From the NCBI RefSeq assembly GCF_002866925.1, contig NZ_PKUQ01000001.1, positions 1 to 64,000 of the forward strand: a DNA stretch of 64,000 nt, in the 5' to 3' direction. The notes beneath the pieces are model-generated. The model made no database searches. It saw only the letters and a program-made list of their open reading frames with translations, and was not told the origin of the DNA. This DNA is from Cohaesibacter celericrescens (GTDB lineage Bacteria; Pseudomonadota; Alphaproteobacteria; Rhizobiales; Cohaesibacteraceae). Below, one piece after another: positions 36,922 to 46,406 of this stretch (the stretch's first letter is position 1; every line of letters begins with the position of its first letter). A program made the translations under genes and the position numbers.

Positions 36922-38082
36922 TTAAGCTGCGTCTATTTGCTGTAACTGTAGTTTTGAACACATCTCTCGCGCTTCATCCCGCGCGATTTGCGTTGCAAAG
37001 CGCCTTAATAGCGCGTGCAGATCATCCATTTCATCGTCGGCGACGCCATTGTAATCGCTCAGAATCCGATCCACCATCAATCGGGCAAAGCGAGCTCTTG
37101 AGGCCGATGGATGAAGATCGGTCGATAAATCCTGATAAGACAACAACGCAGACAGAATAGCCGGAGCCAACCGCTCGGAAAGGCCCGCTTTTCTGCACAA
37201 GGCGTTGACCATGCCTTCGCTCGCGTCCGTAACACAGGCACGCACGCGTTTATCACTTAGGCTTGTCAAACTAACCATTGCGGTGACAAACAATTCAACA
37301 TTGCCCATGCAAAGCCCACGGATCAGAATATCGGCCGTCAATTGCCCTGAAAGACGCAAATGCTCAACCAGAGCAATCAATTCATCGCCGTGAGCACAAC
37401 AGAAAGCAAGATCCACAGTTGCCTTGTCACAAGCATCTTTGACCAATGAAGTCCTGCGATCGCTGCTCACAAAGGATTGCACCAATGCCAGCTGCTCTAG
37501 AGCATCCCCCAACTGCACAATCAATGTTTGTCGAATGTCCACAGGGAGGCCAGACAACGCAAGCATGGCATTGCGCATTTCAGGCTCTTTGCCAAACCGT
37601 TCAGCGAGGCGACGCAGGCTAAAAATTGCTATTTGTGCACCAGGATTTTGCAGCATATGACGGCAAGCTTCAGAGCCGGCCACTTCACTCATTGCCGCAG
37701 AAAGCGACGCACTGATCGAAGGGCGGGATGCGATAGCAGTCTGAATGGCAATGCTGTTTCCAGCGATCAGATCCACCAACTCCGAATCCAGCAAAACGGG
37801 TGAGGAGGCGACTACCGGAATAGCAACAGCTTCAACATCTTGAACCAGCGTCAGAATAACCTGTCTTGGCGCATGCGGTGAAGCAGCAAGAGCATAAGCA
37901 AGCGCTTCACGTACAATGGGAGAAGGATCATCAAGCAGGACCGTTAGCGCCGTCTCGGCAGCATCTCGCTCCATCTCCCCAAGAGGGGAATGAAGGTAAG
38001 CCCGCGCCAATGCACTGGTCGCTTCTGCACGACGCTCAACAGGGGCGGTCTCTATCCATGAGAGAAACTTCGTTACGATCAT
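36922..38082 (-). CDS. DUF2336 family protein
   Basis: A 386-aa helical-repeat protein of the DUF2336 family, starting 'MIVTKFLSWIETAPVERR', the usual N-terminus. HEAT-like helix pairs ('PSPIVREALAYALAASP') run through it; no enzyme motif is seen. AAGGA precedes the chosen ATG at 38082; a longer frame to 38169 is unlikely. It is convergent with the receiver/Hpt pair and co-directional with the transglycosylase upstream of it, an association that suggests a signalling or scaffold role, not proven. Confidence 0.8.
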   Translation of the reverse strand: MIVTKFLSWIETAPVERRAEATSALARAYLHSPLGEMERDAAETALTVLLDDPSPIVREALAYALAASPHAPRQVILTLVQDVEAVAIPVVASSPVLLDSELVDLIAGNSIAIQTAIASRPSISASLSAAMSEVAGSEACRHMLQNPGAQIAIFSLRRLAERFGKEPEMRNAMLALSGLPVDIRQTLIVQLGDALEQLALVQSFVSSDRRTSLVKDACDKATVDLAFCCAHGDELIALVEHLRLSGQLTADILIRGLCMGNVELFVTAMVSLTSLSDKRVRACVTDASEGMVNALCRKAGLSERLAPAILSALLSYQDLSTDLHPSASRARFARLMVDRILSDYNGVADDEMDDLHALLRRFATQIARDEAREMCSKLQLQQIDAA

Positions 38083-38201
38083 GCCGACAAGTCCTTGGCC
38101 AAAGGCCGAAACGCAAATACAAACGAAAGACACCACAGTGCCCCACTCGGCCCCATTCTGACCTAGCAACTCTTAACGATCGGTTCACCATAAATGTAAA
38201 A

Positions 38202-38236
38202 TGCCTATTGGATCCCAGATGGAACCAATAGGCACA
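38202..38236 (-). terminator. Terminator after the transglycosylase gene
   Basis: Arms TGCCTATTGG and CCAATAGGCA form a perfect 10-bp stem followed on the minus strand by TTTTACATTT, 60 bases beyond the transglycosylase stop. Confidence 0.75.
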
Positions 38237-38297
38237 AAGAAAGAGCACAGCCAACCGAAGCCAAGTTGTGGATTTAGCCTCAGAGGCAGGATAACCT

Positions 38298-39500
38298 TCA
38301 GGCTTTTTTCGTTGACCCAAAGACATCGCCATCGAGAAACGCCGTCAGGTCCAATGCACCAAAACGACGCGCCGGCGTTGCAGCATCAGCATTGCCCACC
38401 TGCTCTTGACTGTCGCGGGAAGCGGAGGGCTTTGATCTTGGTAAAACACCTTGAAGACTGTCCACATAGACGTCAGCCGTCACGGGCTTACGCCGAGGCA
38501 AAGTAATGGACGTATCCTGCGCCTCTTGTGTCGCCTGCGCTTCTAGAGTCGTGTTAAAGACCCGACTGCTATGCGCAATAGCATGGGCAGCCGCGATTGC
38601 CGACTGACCATCTTCTCCCGTGACCAATCGAGACGATCGAACCGTCCGGTCCACTGCGTCTGTCGCTGTATAGCCAAGTCCAAAACGGCTGGCCTGTATC
38701 TTTTGAGAGGCATTATCTGGCTCAGCAAAGAAAGCATCAACCGAAGTTGCGGTTTCTTTACCGGGTGCCGCTTGAGGTAATCCCGTTACAGATGCTTGAG
38801 CATCAATACGGGAAAAGCGATTTTCCTGCATCGACGCTTTTGGCTTGAACCACTCGCCAAGATTAAAGAAGCGGGAAAGGGACTTCTTCTCCTCAGGAAC
38901 CGTCCCAACTAAATTGTCATAAACATCTTCAACACTCTTGGCCTCTCCGGATTTTTCAAAGAAAATCGAACGGTTAGCCTGCGCTTGCTGCGGAAAAACC
39001 TTGTAGGCGTCAAGATCGGGTTTGTTCTCAGCCAACTCTATAAGGCGGCCACTTCCCTGCGCACCAAGAAAATGCGCCGCATACAACTCACCTGACGAAG
39101 GAGAACGGTCCAGCCGCTGCTCCAACAGTGTCTCATTTTTGCTCGCAAGGGCACCCGCCAATAATGCCGAGGTTTTGGGGTCTTTGCGCATGTCCAATAT
39201 TTGTTGTCGATCTTGGGCATCTTGGACATAATATTTATTACCGACCTGCGTAATTTTAGAGGCTTCATTGCTATACCCAAGCTCAGGCCCAGCTTCTTTC
39301 ATCGTTTCCAACCATGTTTGTTCAACGAATTGAAACAAGCCAGTTGCCGATGACGTAGGGGCCTTCACGCTCGCATTAAAGTCACTTTCTCTTTTTGCGG
39401 TGTGCAAAAGAAAATCAAAGTCAGTGCCCGTTGTCCGACTTGCCTCTTCAAAGGCAGTCTGAAATCTCTGGGGCAATTGAAGCGAAACAGAACTGGCCAA
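38298..39500 (-). CDS. Lytic transglycosylase-domain protein without signal peptide
   Basis: A 400-aa protein. The N-terminal half is an SLT domain: Glu38 in 'LLHTAKRESDFNASVKAP' as catalytic acid, then 'SSATGLFQFVEQTWL' and 'YAAHFLGAQGSGRLI'. The C-terminal half is charged, low-complexity and unassigned. No signal peptide or membrane segment is visible, unlike normal transglycosylases; export by another route, such as the flagellar system as with FlgJ-type muramidases, is possible. Next gene is DUF2336 on the same strand, separated by a hairpin. Confidence 0.8.
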   Translation of the reverse strand: MASSVSLQLPQRFQTAFEEASRTTGTDFDFLLHTAKRESDFNASVKAPTSSATGLFQFVEQTWLETMKEAGPELGYSNEASKITQVGNKYYVQDAQDRQQILDMRKDPKTSALLAGALASKNETLLEQRLDRSPSSGELYAAHFLGAQGSGRLIELAENKPDLDAYKVFPQQAQANRSIFFEKSGEAKSVEDVYDNLVGTVPEEKKSLSRFFNLGEWFKPKASMQENRFSRIDAQASVTGLPQAAPGKETATSVDAFFAEPDNASQKIQASRFGLGYTATDAVDRTVRSSRLVTGEDGQSAIAAAHAIAHSSRVFNTTLEAQATQEAQDTSITLPRRKPVTADVYVDSLQGVLPRSKPSASRDSQEQVGNADAATPARRFGALDLTAFLDGDVFGSTKKA

Positions 39501-39692
39501 GATCTTCTCCAGATCAATCTAACAGGATGATTGTGAGACCATTAACGCACACCCACAGGCACGACAGACTCACATCGGTTAGTATTTGTTAACCAGATTG
39601 CCCGCTCTTGGTTAACGAAACCTTAACGAAAGGAGGGGGTAGCGCCACTTAACCCTTTTACGTAAACTGCAAAAACCAGCAAGGAGGATCAT

Positions 39693-40151
39693 ATGACTGG
39701 ATTGTATTTTGAAGAATTCGAGGTGGGTACAATCATCCCCCATCAGCTCCGTCGCACCGTCACAGAGATGGACAATATGCTCTTCTCCAACATGACGCTT
39801 AACCCGCAGCCGTTGCACATTGATCGTCATTTTTGCGAGACCGAAACCGAATGGGGGCAACCCTTGATGAACAGCCTCTTCACACTCGGCCTGATGATCG
39901 GTATCTCGGTCAATGAAACCACAGTAGGGACGACGATTGCCAATCTGGGAATGACCGATGTTGTGTTTCCTCACCCCTTGTTCCAAGGCGACACCATCCA
40001 TGTCGAAACTGAAATCAAGGAGAAGCGTGAATCCAAATCGAGACCCACAGCTGGTATCGTATCGTTTGAACATCGGGCCTATAATCAGGATAACAAACTG
40101 GTTGCCCAATGCACCCGTCAGGCCTTTATGAAAAAGAAATCTGCAACATAA
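39693..40151 (+). CDS. MaoC-family dehydratase
   Basis: A 152-aa hot-dog fold hydratase of (R)-enoyl-CoA type. The hydratase motif 'MTLNPQPLHIDRHF' gives the Asn/His/Asp-side catalytic residues; 'GQPLMNSLFTLGLMIGIS' is also conserved. An AAGGAGGA ribosome-binding site makes the start certain. The CitE-like gene follows 50 bases later, and this pair is seen in other Proteobacteria in C5-dicarboxylate CoA-ester metabolism (mesaconyl- or citramalyl-CoA); the substrate here is inferred. Confidence 0.85.
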   Translation: MTGLYFEEFEVGTIIPHQLRRTVTEMDNMLFSNMTLNPQPLHIDRHFCETETEWGQPLMNSLFTLGLMIGISVNETTVGTTIANLGMTDVVFPHPLFQGDTIHVETEIKEKRESKSRPTAGIVSFEHRAYNQDNKLVAQCTRQAFMKKKSAT

Positions 40152-40201
40152 CGACTGAAGCAATTGCCGACCTCGATTATCAAGAAAGAAAAGAGAAAGA
40201 G

Positions 40202-41074
40202 ATGCGTTCCTATTTGTTCGTCCCAGGAGACAGTATCAAAAAGCTCGACAAGGCGATCACATCCGGAGCTGATGTTGTCTTGATTGACCTGGAGGATTCG
40301 GTTGCTCAATCAAACAAACAATCAGCCAGAGAGACCACCGCCAACTTCCTGCGGGCACACGCTTCAACCCAAGACAGGCCACGTCTTTATGTGCGGGTCA
40401 ATGCACTGGACACAGAGCTGACCGACGACGACCTACACGCCGTCATTCCGGCAGGACCAGATGGCATCATGTTGCCCAAAAGCATTTCGGGCCACAATGT
40501 CACCGCGCTCGACGTCAAGCTTCAAGCCTGCGAAGCCGTTTCTGGACTGCCTCAAGGACAAATAGACATTATCATTGTCGCAACAGAAACCGCCGCATCG
40601 ATTTTCAATCTGGGCACTTATGCCGACACCAGCCCCCGCTTGGTTGCGATGACGTGGGGCGCCGAAGACCTGTCAGCGGATCTGGGCGCGGAGTCCAACA
40701 AGGACGAGCAAGGCAATCTCACCTCACCCTACCGGCTGGTGCGAGACTTGTGTTTGATTGGCGCAACGGCAGCTGGGATACAGCCGGTGGACGCCGTCTA
40801 TACCAATTATCGTGATCTGGACGGTTTGCGCCATGAAGCAACCAACGCCCGTCGAGACGGCTTCACAGGAAAAATGGCCATCCATCCGGCACAGATACCG
40901 GTGATCAATGACGTCTTCACCCCAGACCCAGAGACAGTAGAGCGCGCGCGCAAAATAGTTGAAGCGTTTAAGCAAGCGGGCGATGCGGGTGTGGTTGGAT
41001 TGGATGGAGAGATGCTAGATCGGCCACATCTAAGACGAGCAGAAATCACTTTAACCAGATGGAAAAATAAATAA
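40202..41074 (+). CDS. CoA ester lyase of the CitE/HpcH family
   Basis: A 290-aa TIM-barrel lyase related to the citrate lyase beta subunit and malyl- or citramalyl-CoA lyases. It shows 'SYLFVPGDSIKKLDKAI', 'ADVVLIDLEDSVAQSNK' (acidic Mg ligand), 'LYVRVNAL', 'IIVATETAASIFNL' and 'GKMAIHPAQIPVINDVF'. ATG at 40202 has an AG-rich site (GAGAAAGAG). It follows the MaoC gene, so hydration then aldol cleavage of a CoA ester is likely. No citrate lyase alpha or gamma gene is near, so true citrate lyase is excluded. Confidence 0.87.
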   Translation: MRSYLFVPGDSIKKLDKAITSGADVVLIDLEDSVAQSNKQSARETTANFLRAHASTQDRPRLYVRVNALDTELTDDDLHAVIPAGPDGIMLPKSISGHNVTALDVKLQACEAVSGLPQGQIDIIIVATETAASIFNLGTYADTSPRLVAMTWGAEDLSADLGAESNKDEQGNLTSPYRLVRDLCLIGATAAGIQPVDAVYTNYRDLDGLRHEATNARRDGFTGKMAIHPAQIPVINDVFTPDPETVERARKIVEAFKQAGDAGVVGLDGEMLDRPHLRRAEITLTRWKNK

Positions 41075-41132
41075 ATTTCAATCAGTTATACGGACTTACG
41101 GAATCAAGAAGCGAACCACTTGAATCAAAATA

Positions 41133-41178
41133 AAAAGAAACTGAATCACCATGTAAGAATGATGATTCAGTTTCTTAA
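41133..41178. terminator. Bidirectional terminator between CitE and flavin reductase genes
   Basis: A 14-bp stem AAGAAACTGAATCA/TGATTCAGTTTCTT, flanked by A and T runs on each side, serves two convergent transcripts. Confidence 0.85.
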
Positions 41179-41208
41179 CTTCACTATAAAAACTCGGTCA
41201 AAAATATA

Positions 41209-41814
41209 TCAGCTCTCAGGCCTGTTGAGGGTGAACACCTCATTGATCGCAGCATAGTCCATATAGCCTAACCGACCGAGCTGGTTCAGCTGCACGGCAT
41301 CAAGCATGCCATCATTGACGAACGAATCCTGAATGTGAATACCGATTACTTCAGCCAGAACCATCTCGTTATTGCTGTTGATGCCCTCATACTTATTGAG
41401 CGGAATAATCTCTAGCAAACGACATTCCAAGGCCGCAGGGCTTTCCGCAACATAGGAGGCGTCGATCAACTTGCAAGGCGCTTCGGTTATACCGGCAAGC
41501 TCAAACTCGTTGACATCGGGCCCCACAGGCATCGAACTTTTGTTCATAGCGTCACGAAGATCGTAATTGACAAGCGAGCAAGCAAACACGCCTGTTGCTT
41601 CGATATTGGACACGCTGTCCTTATGGCCATCACTGGAAAACATCACCAATCCAGGGTCAGCAGCGACCGCATTGAAAAAGCTGTAGGGTGCTAGATTGGA
41701 CACGCCCGATGCGCTTTTACTACTGATCCAGCCAATAGGCCGCGGCGCGATCAAAACCTTAAAAGGATCATGGCGCAATCCATGATCGTTGATGCGAGTA
41801 TCGTAAAACATCAT
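41209..41814 (-). CDS. Flavin reductase-like domain protein
   Basis: A 201-aa FMN-binding split-barrel protein. 'PRPIGWISSKSASGVSNLAPYSFFNAV' region, then 'FSSDGHKDSVSNIEATGVF', and 'LAEVIGIHIQDSFVNDGM' are the FMN contacts and core of the flavin reductase-like family. It likely reduces FMN with NAD(P)H or modifies a small substrate. Its ATG overlaps the nitroreductase stop (ATGA), so the two are translationally coupled; a second ATG directly follows and is equally possible. Confidence 0.82.
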   Translation of the reverse strand: MMFYDTRINDHGLRHDPFKVLIAPRPIGWISSKSASGVSNLAPYSFFNAVAADPGLVMFSSDGHKDSVSNIEATGVFACSLVNYDLRDAMNKSSMPVGPDVNEFELAGITEAPCKLIDASYVAESPAALECRLLEIIPLNKYEGINSNNEMVLAEVIGIHIQDSFVNDGMLDAVQLNQLGRLGYMDYAAINEVFTLNRPES

Positions 41815-42380
41815 ACCTCCCAATAGGAAACAATATCAGAAAGGTCCGGACGCGGCCTATCTGTTGGGTCTACGGAGGGCGTACCAACATGGATAAATCC
41901 AGCGACCCGCTCCCCATCTGTCAAGCCAAGTCGTTTGAGAATTTCGACATCAAAGGCATACCATTCCGTCAACCATTGCGCAGCAAACCCGCAGGCATGG
42001 GCAGCATGAACCAAATTCATACACACCGCCCCCACTGACATCACCTGCTCCCATTCAGGCACAGGCGCAGCTCTATTCGGGCTAGACACAACGGCAACCA
42101 CAAAAGGCGCGCGCAACAGACGCTGCCGTTCGACTTCCAAGCGGGCCTCGGAAACATCGACGCCCAATTCACCAACACGCTCCGCCAATATTTTCCCGAA
42201 GGCCTTGCTCGCCTCTTGATCGAACCGAATAAATCGCCAAGGCTCGAGTTTTTTATGATCCGGCACGCGGGCGGCGGCCGTAAGCATCTGCTTTATCTGA
42301 TCCTCGCTCGGTCCAGGGGCCTGCAAAAAGGCGGCCTGTACGCTGCGTCGGGTCAGTAAATAGTCAAGGATGTCGGACAT
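41811..42380 (-). CDS. Nitroreductase-family protein
   Basis: A 189-aa FMN oxidoreductase. 'LTRRSVQAAFLQAPGPSEDQ' and 'AARVPDHKKLEPWRFI' are the FMN-binding part (resembling the YdjA/BluB-like small group), and 'VHAAHACGFAAQWLTEW' with 'GFIHVGTPSVDPTDRPRP' the C-terminus. GGAG lies eight bases before the ATG at 42380. With the coupled flavin reductase it may act on quinones, nitro compounds or drug-like molecules. Substrate unknown. Confidence 0.85.
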   Translation of the reverse strand: MSDILDYLLTRRSVQAAFLQAPGPSEDQIKQMLTAAARVPDHKKLEPWRFIRFDQEASKAFGKILAERVGELGVDVSEARLEVERQRLLRAPFVVAVVSSPNRAAPVPEWEQVMSVGAVCMNLVHAAHACGFAAQWLTEWYAFDVEILKRLGLTDGERVAGFIHVGTPSVDPTDRPRPDLSDIVSYWEV

Positions 42381-42628
42381 GAAGAGCTCCAAATAATTCA
42401 GGTTTCAAAACCAGAGACTGGCCTCTCCAGCAACAATAAAGTCAGAAACCGCGACACCGAAAACGGGTCCCTTTCCGGGACGTGGCTACAATCGTACATA
42501 TAGGCGAATTTGCCTTCAAAGCAAACTACGAGAAAAACAGACAATCAATTGACCACTTGCCCAGAAATGACCATGGTTTTTCGATTTGCTAACCAACACG
42601 CAAATGCTACACAGAAACAGCCGCGAAG

Positions 42629-43873
42629 ATGAGTCTCACATACGCGCGCCAACCCGTCGCACGACGAGACCAGCCTGTCGCCAATGAGAAACACAAGGAA
42701 CAACCAGTGACACGCCGAGATCCATTCACACAATCAAGTCATCTGCCCTTCGCTATTGTTTGTCTGATTGTTTTGATGATCGCCGCGATGCTGACGTCCG
42801 GCTCAGCTTTGGCGCAGTCGGAAAACACACCTATGAGCCTTGGTGACGTCCTGCAAAAAAGCACTCAGGGCGCGCCCGCTCCTCGCGTTTATCTCAAACT
42901 GCCCCAGACCGTCCCGATACCGCGCAACAACCCCGTAAGAACCAACCCGGCTGCGGCAACACAGCCAGCAGGCCCCGGTCAGATCGCACCAAATACAACA
43001 ACAGGTCAATCGTCTCAAGGCGAACCGGCACGCACAACGGAATCCCCCACCGTTGAACAAGCCGAAACACAAGAGCCAGCACCACCCAAAATTCAACCCG
43101 GCGGCATCGCCAAATTGAAGCTAGAAGCTCTGTTGTCAAGCGATGGGCAGGTCTTGCAACGCGGCGTGAACTGGCGCGTTTTTGAAGAAAAAAGAGACAA
43201 GAACAGCCGCCTACCCTTGCTCCACAATGTTGATGGCGGATCCATCGATTTGGAATTGGACCCGGGTAGCTACGTCGTTTATGCAGGGTATGGTTACGCC
43301 AATCTAACCAAGCGCATCGTTTTGGAAAAAGCGGGCAATTACTCTGAGAGTTTCAATCTTCAGGCCGGTGCCGTGCGCCTCAATGCTGTCGCGACAGGAG
43401 ACGTCCCGCTTGATGCCAGCATCCTAACCTTTGACATTTACAACCGCGACACAACTGATGGCGACACGCAAAAATTATTGGTACAGAATGTAAAACCCGA
43501 GCATGTCGTCAAGCTTACCGAAGGAACCTACCACGTAGTTTCCAGCTATGGCGCATCAAACGCCAAGGTGCGTGGCGATATCGAAATACTGTCGGGCAAG
43601 CTGATCAATGTGACAATGATTCACAGTGCAGCAAAGGTAACCTTACGCCTGGTATCGGAACCCGGAGGAGAAGCGCTGGCCAACACCGTTTGGACCGTCT
43701 TGACCCCTGGCGGAGACGTGGTCAAACGCGCTATTGGCGCCTTCCCCACCCTTGCCTTGACCGCAGGTGACTATACAGCCATCGCCAAGCAGAATGACGA
43801 AGTCTACAACAGAGATTTCTCGGTTGATTCAGGACTTGATCGCGATATCGAAGTCCTTGCCAAAGTGCAGTAG
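42629..43873 (+). CDS. Exported protein with three beta-rich repeats, unassigned
   Basis: A 414-aa protein I cannot name. A basic N-terminal tail precedes one hydrophobic helix (about 41-62, ending ALA-QS), consistent with a signal peptide or anchor; a Pro/Thr-rich stretch runs to about residue 155. The rest has three similar segments of about 80-90 residues, each with an 'L-x-x-G-x-Y-x-V/A' strand pair ('LDPGSYVVYAGYGY', 'LTEGTYHVVSSYGA', 'LTAGDYTAIAKQND'). This suggests tandem carboxypeptidase-regulatory or PEGA-like beta-sandwiches outside the cytoplasm. A terminator follows. No operon partner. Confidence 0.7.
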   Translation: MSLTYARQPVARRDQPVANEKHKEQPVTRRDPFTQSSHLPFAIVCLIVLMIAAMLTSGSALAQSENTPMSLGDVLQKSTQGAPAPRVYLKLPQTVPIPRNNPVRTNPAAATQPAGPGQIAPNTTTGQSSQGEPARTTESPTVEQAETQEPAPPKIQPGGIAKLKLEALLSSDGQVLQRGVNWRVFEEKRDKNSRLPLLHNVDGGSIDLELDPGSYVVYAGYGYANLTKRIVLEKAGNYSESFNLQAGAVRLNAVATGDVPLDASILTFDIYNRDTTDGDTQKLLVQNVKPEHVVKLTEGTYHVVSSYGASNAKVRGDIEILSGKLINVTMIHSAAKVTLRLVSEPGGEALANTVWTVLTPGGDVVKRAIGAFPTLALTAGDYTAIAKQNDEVYNRDFSVDSGLDRDIEVLAKVQ

Positions 43874-43943
43874 CACATGAACTCTGCATCTGGGCCACCA
43901 GAATCATACTCTCAAGCAAGCGAACCAAGAGTCTGATTGGACT

Positions 43944-43978
43944 CACAAAAAAGGCGACACTTAAAGTGTCGCCTTTTG
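43944..43978. terminator. Bidirectional terminator between the repeat protein gene and thrS
   Basis: AAAAGGCGACACTT/AAGTGTCGCCTTTT, a perfect 14-bp arm pair, between convergent genes. Confidence 0.9.
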
Positions 43979-44004
43979 CCATTTCACTTGAATCAATCTG
44001 TGAG

Positions 44005-45960
44005 TTACTCCGCAGCGTCCGCAGCGACACCATCCCGATCACGTCGCAGATCAGGAGCAATGGCTTCTTCCACCAGAGACGCGATTGCATCATCCAGAGA
44101 CATCGAAGTCTGCTGTTTGGAGCCAAGACGCCGGATCGAAACAGACTCTTCCTCAGCCTCTCTGTGGCCACAGACCAACAAAGCAGGCACCTTGGCAAGA
44201 GAATGTTCACGCACCTTGTAATTGATCTTCTCGTTGCGCAAATCCAACTCAACATTCAGACCCGCAGCCGTCAGCTTATCCCTTACCTTGTAAGCATAGT
44301 CATCAGCCTCGGATGTGATGGTTGCCACAACCACTTGCAACGGCGCCAGCCATAGTGGGAAGTGACCCGCATAATGCTCGATCAAAATGCCACAGAAGCG
44401 CTCAAGCGAGCCGAACAGTGCACGGTGAATCATCACAGGAGAGACTTTGTCGCCCGCGGTGTCGATATAGAAGGCACCCAGACGGCCCGGCAAGTTGAGA
44501 TCAACCTGAACCGTACCACATTGCCAATCACGACCGATGGCATCGCGCAACACATATTCGAGTTTTGGACCATAGAAGGCCCCTTCACCCGGATTCAGTG
44601 TCCAGTCTTGTCCAGCCGCATTCACTGCCGTTTTCAAGGCATCCTCTGCCGCATCCCAAACAGCATCAGACCCGACGCGTTTTTCGGGACGGTCAGAAAA
44701 TTTCACACGGATGTCTTCAAAGCCGAAATCATGATAGATCGACATGATCTCTTCATTCATATCGACACAGACTTCTGTGATCTGATCTTCGGCCGAGAAG
44801 ATATGCGCATCATCCTGCGTAAAGTGCCGCACACGCATCATGCCATGCAAAGCGCCGGAGGGCTCATAGCGATGCACCTTACCAAATTCAGCAATTTTCA
44901 AAGGCAGGTCACGATAGGATTTCAGACCATTCTTGAAAATCTGAACATGGCCGGGGCAGTTCATTGGTTTGCAGCAAAAAACACGCTCATCGGGAGTTTG
45001 GGTGGTGAACATATTCTCACCGAATTTTTCCCAGTGACCAGATTGCTCCCAAAGCGATTTTTCCATCATGTCGGGGCTGTTGACTTCTTTATAGCCCCAG
45101 CTTTTTTGACGGCGACGCATGTAGGCAATCAAGGTCTGGAAAAGTGTCCAGCCTTTTTCGTGCCAGAAAACAGATCCGGGTGCTTCCTCTTGGAAATGGA
45201 ATAAATCCATCTCACGGCCCAGCTTGCGATGGTCACGTTTTTCAGCTTCTTCCAGACGATGCAAATGTTGTTTGAGATCTTTGTCTGACGCCCATGCCGT
45301 ACCATAAATACGGCTCAGCATTGCATTGTTGGAATCGCCGCGCCAATAAGCGCCCGCCACTTTCATCAATTTGAAAGCGGACCCGATCTGACCGGTCGAA
45401 GTCATGTGTGGCCCACGGCACATATCGAGCCAATCACCTTGGCGATAGATCTTCAGATCCTGATCTTCAGGAATGGCATCGACCAATTCGACCTTGTAGC
45501 CTTCGCCCCTGTCGGAAAAATACTTCTTGGCAACTTCACGGCTCCAAACCTCTTTGGTGAAAGGTTTGTTGCGGCCAATGATCTCGGACATCTTCATTTC
45601 GATTTGTTCGAGATCTTCTAGCGTAAACGGCTCGTTGCGCGCAAAATCATAGTAGAAACCGTCTTTGATGACGGGCCCGATGGTGACCTGAGTGCCGGGG
45701 AACAACTCCTGCACGGCCTCGGCCATCACATGGGCTGCATCGTGGCGGATCAGCTCAAGGGCTGCTTCATCGGTGCGGGTAACGATCTCGATGGCTGCAT
45801 CTGAATTGATCGGATCGCATAGATCCATCAATTCGCCATTCAGTTTCATGGCGACAGATTTTTTAGCCAAAGATTTGGAAATGCCCGCAGCAACATCCAT
45901 ACCGGTGGTACCAGCATCATATTCGCGTACAGATCCGTCGGGGAAAGTTAGATTGACCAT
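44005..45960 (-). CDS. thrS: Threonine--tRNA ligase
   Basis: A 651-aa class II synthetase. N-terminal TGS domain ('[14 protein letters not shown]'), the editing domain with '[17 protein letters not shown]' (HxxxH), class II core with '[16 protein letters not shown]' containing a Zn-binding Cys, and the anticodon-binding domain from '[15 protein letters not shown]'. The start at MVNLTFP (45960) has AGGAGA seven bases upstream. No threonine leader hairpin was recognised in the 113-base gap upstream. Confidence 0.97.
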   Translation of the reverse strand: MVNLTFPDGSVREYDAGTTGMDVAAGISKSLAKKSVAMKLNGELMDLCDPINSDAAIEIVTRTDEAALELIRHDAAHVMAEAVQELFPGTQVTIGPVIKDGFYYDFARNEPFTLEDLEQIEMKMSEIIGRNKPFTKEVWSREVAKKYFSDRGEGYKVELVDAIPEDQDLKIYRQGDWLDMCRGPHMTSTGQIGSAFKLMKVAGAYWRGDSNNAMLSRIYGTAWASDKDLKQHLHRLEEAEKRDHRKLGREMDLFHFQEEAPGSVFWHEKGWTLFQTLIAYMRRRQKSWGYKEVNSPDMMEKSLWEQSGHWEKFGENMFTTQTPDERVFCCKPMNCPGHVQIFKNGLKSYRDLPLKIAEFGKVHRYEPSGALHGMMRVRHFTQDDAHIFSAEDQITEVCVDMNEEIMSIYHDFGFEDIRVKFSDRPEKRVGSDAVWDAAEDALKTAVNAAGQDWTLNPGEGAFYGPKLEYVLRDAIGRDWQCGTVQVDLNLPGRLGAFYIDTAGDKVSPVMIHRALFGSLERFCGILIEHYAGHFPLWLAPLQVVVATITSEADDYAYKVRDKLTAAGLNVELDLRNEKINYKVREHSLAKVPALLVCGHREAEEESVSIRRLGSKQQTSMSLDDAIASLVEEAIAPDLRRDRDGVAADAAE

Positions 45961-46073
45961 AATAGTCTCCTGCTCAACTCCTGCATACAACGCAGGTAAG
46001 CTGTAGGGTGGATACCCTCAATGTTAGTCTTAAAAGCGATCAGTCAAAGAACCCGCAGGGAATGGTAAAACCA

Positions 46074-46382
46074 TCAATCTTCTGACTCCAGCTGGGTCGC
46101 TGGATCAATGTGGTCGCCACCCCACAGGCCATAACGCCATGGTTTATACCAGCAAGCGTCCTGAGGCAACCGTTCAGGTACAGGATCAAAGCCACTATAG
46201 CCCCATGGATGACAGCGACAAATGCGCGCGATCCCTATCCAGCTGCCAATCCAAAAACCATAACGACGAATTGAACCTTCGGTATAGTGCGAGCAGGTGG
46301 GTTGGTAACGGCATTGACGCCCCATAAATGGCGACAGAAAAATCTGATATAACTTGATCAGCCCGATGCCCAGATATTTCAT
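46074..46382 (-). CDS. yidD: Membrane protein insertion efficiency factor YidD
   Basis: A 102-aa YidD with the hallmark 'LIKLYQIFLSPFMGRQCRYQ' (two overlapping pieces), 'PTCSHYTEGSIRRYG' and 'RCHPWGYSGFDPVPE', including the conserved Cys and His. An amphipathic N-terminal helix binds the inner membrane near YidC. ATG at 46382 has GGAG six bases upstream. Usually next to rnpA and yidC; here between an IscU-like gene and thrS, an arrangement seen in Rhizobiales. Confidence 0.95.
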   Translation of the reverse strand: MKYLGIGLIKLYQIFLSPFMGRQCRYQPTCSHYTEGSIRRYGFWIGSWIGIARICRCHPWGYSGFDPVPERLPQDACWYKPWRYGLWGGDHIDPATQLESED

Positions 46383-46406
46383 TTTCCACTCCGCCAAGAG
46401 AGTATC

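Noticed and set aside
40202..41074. Citrate lyase beta subunit
   Set aside because: No alpha, gamma or accessory citrate lyase genes; a CoA-ester lyase next to MaoC fits better.
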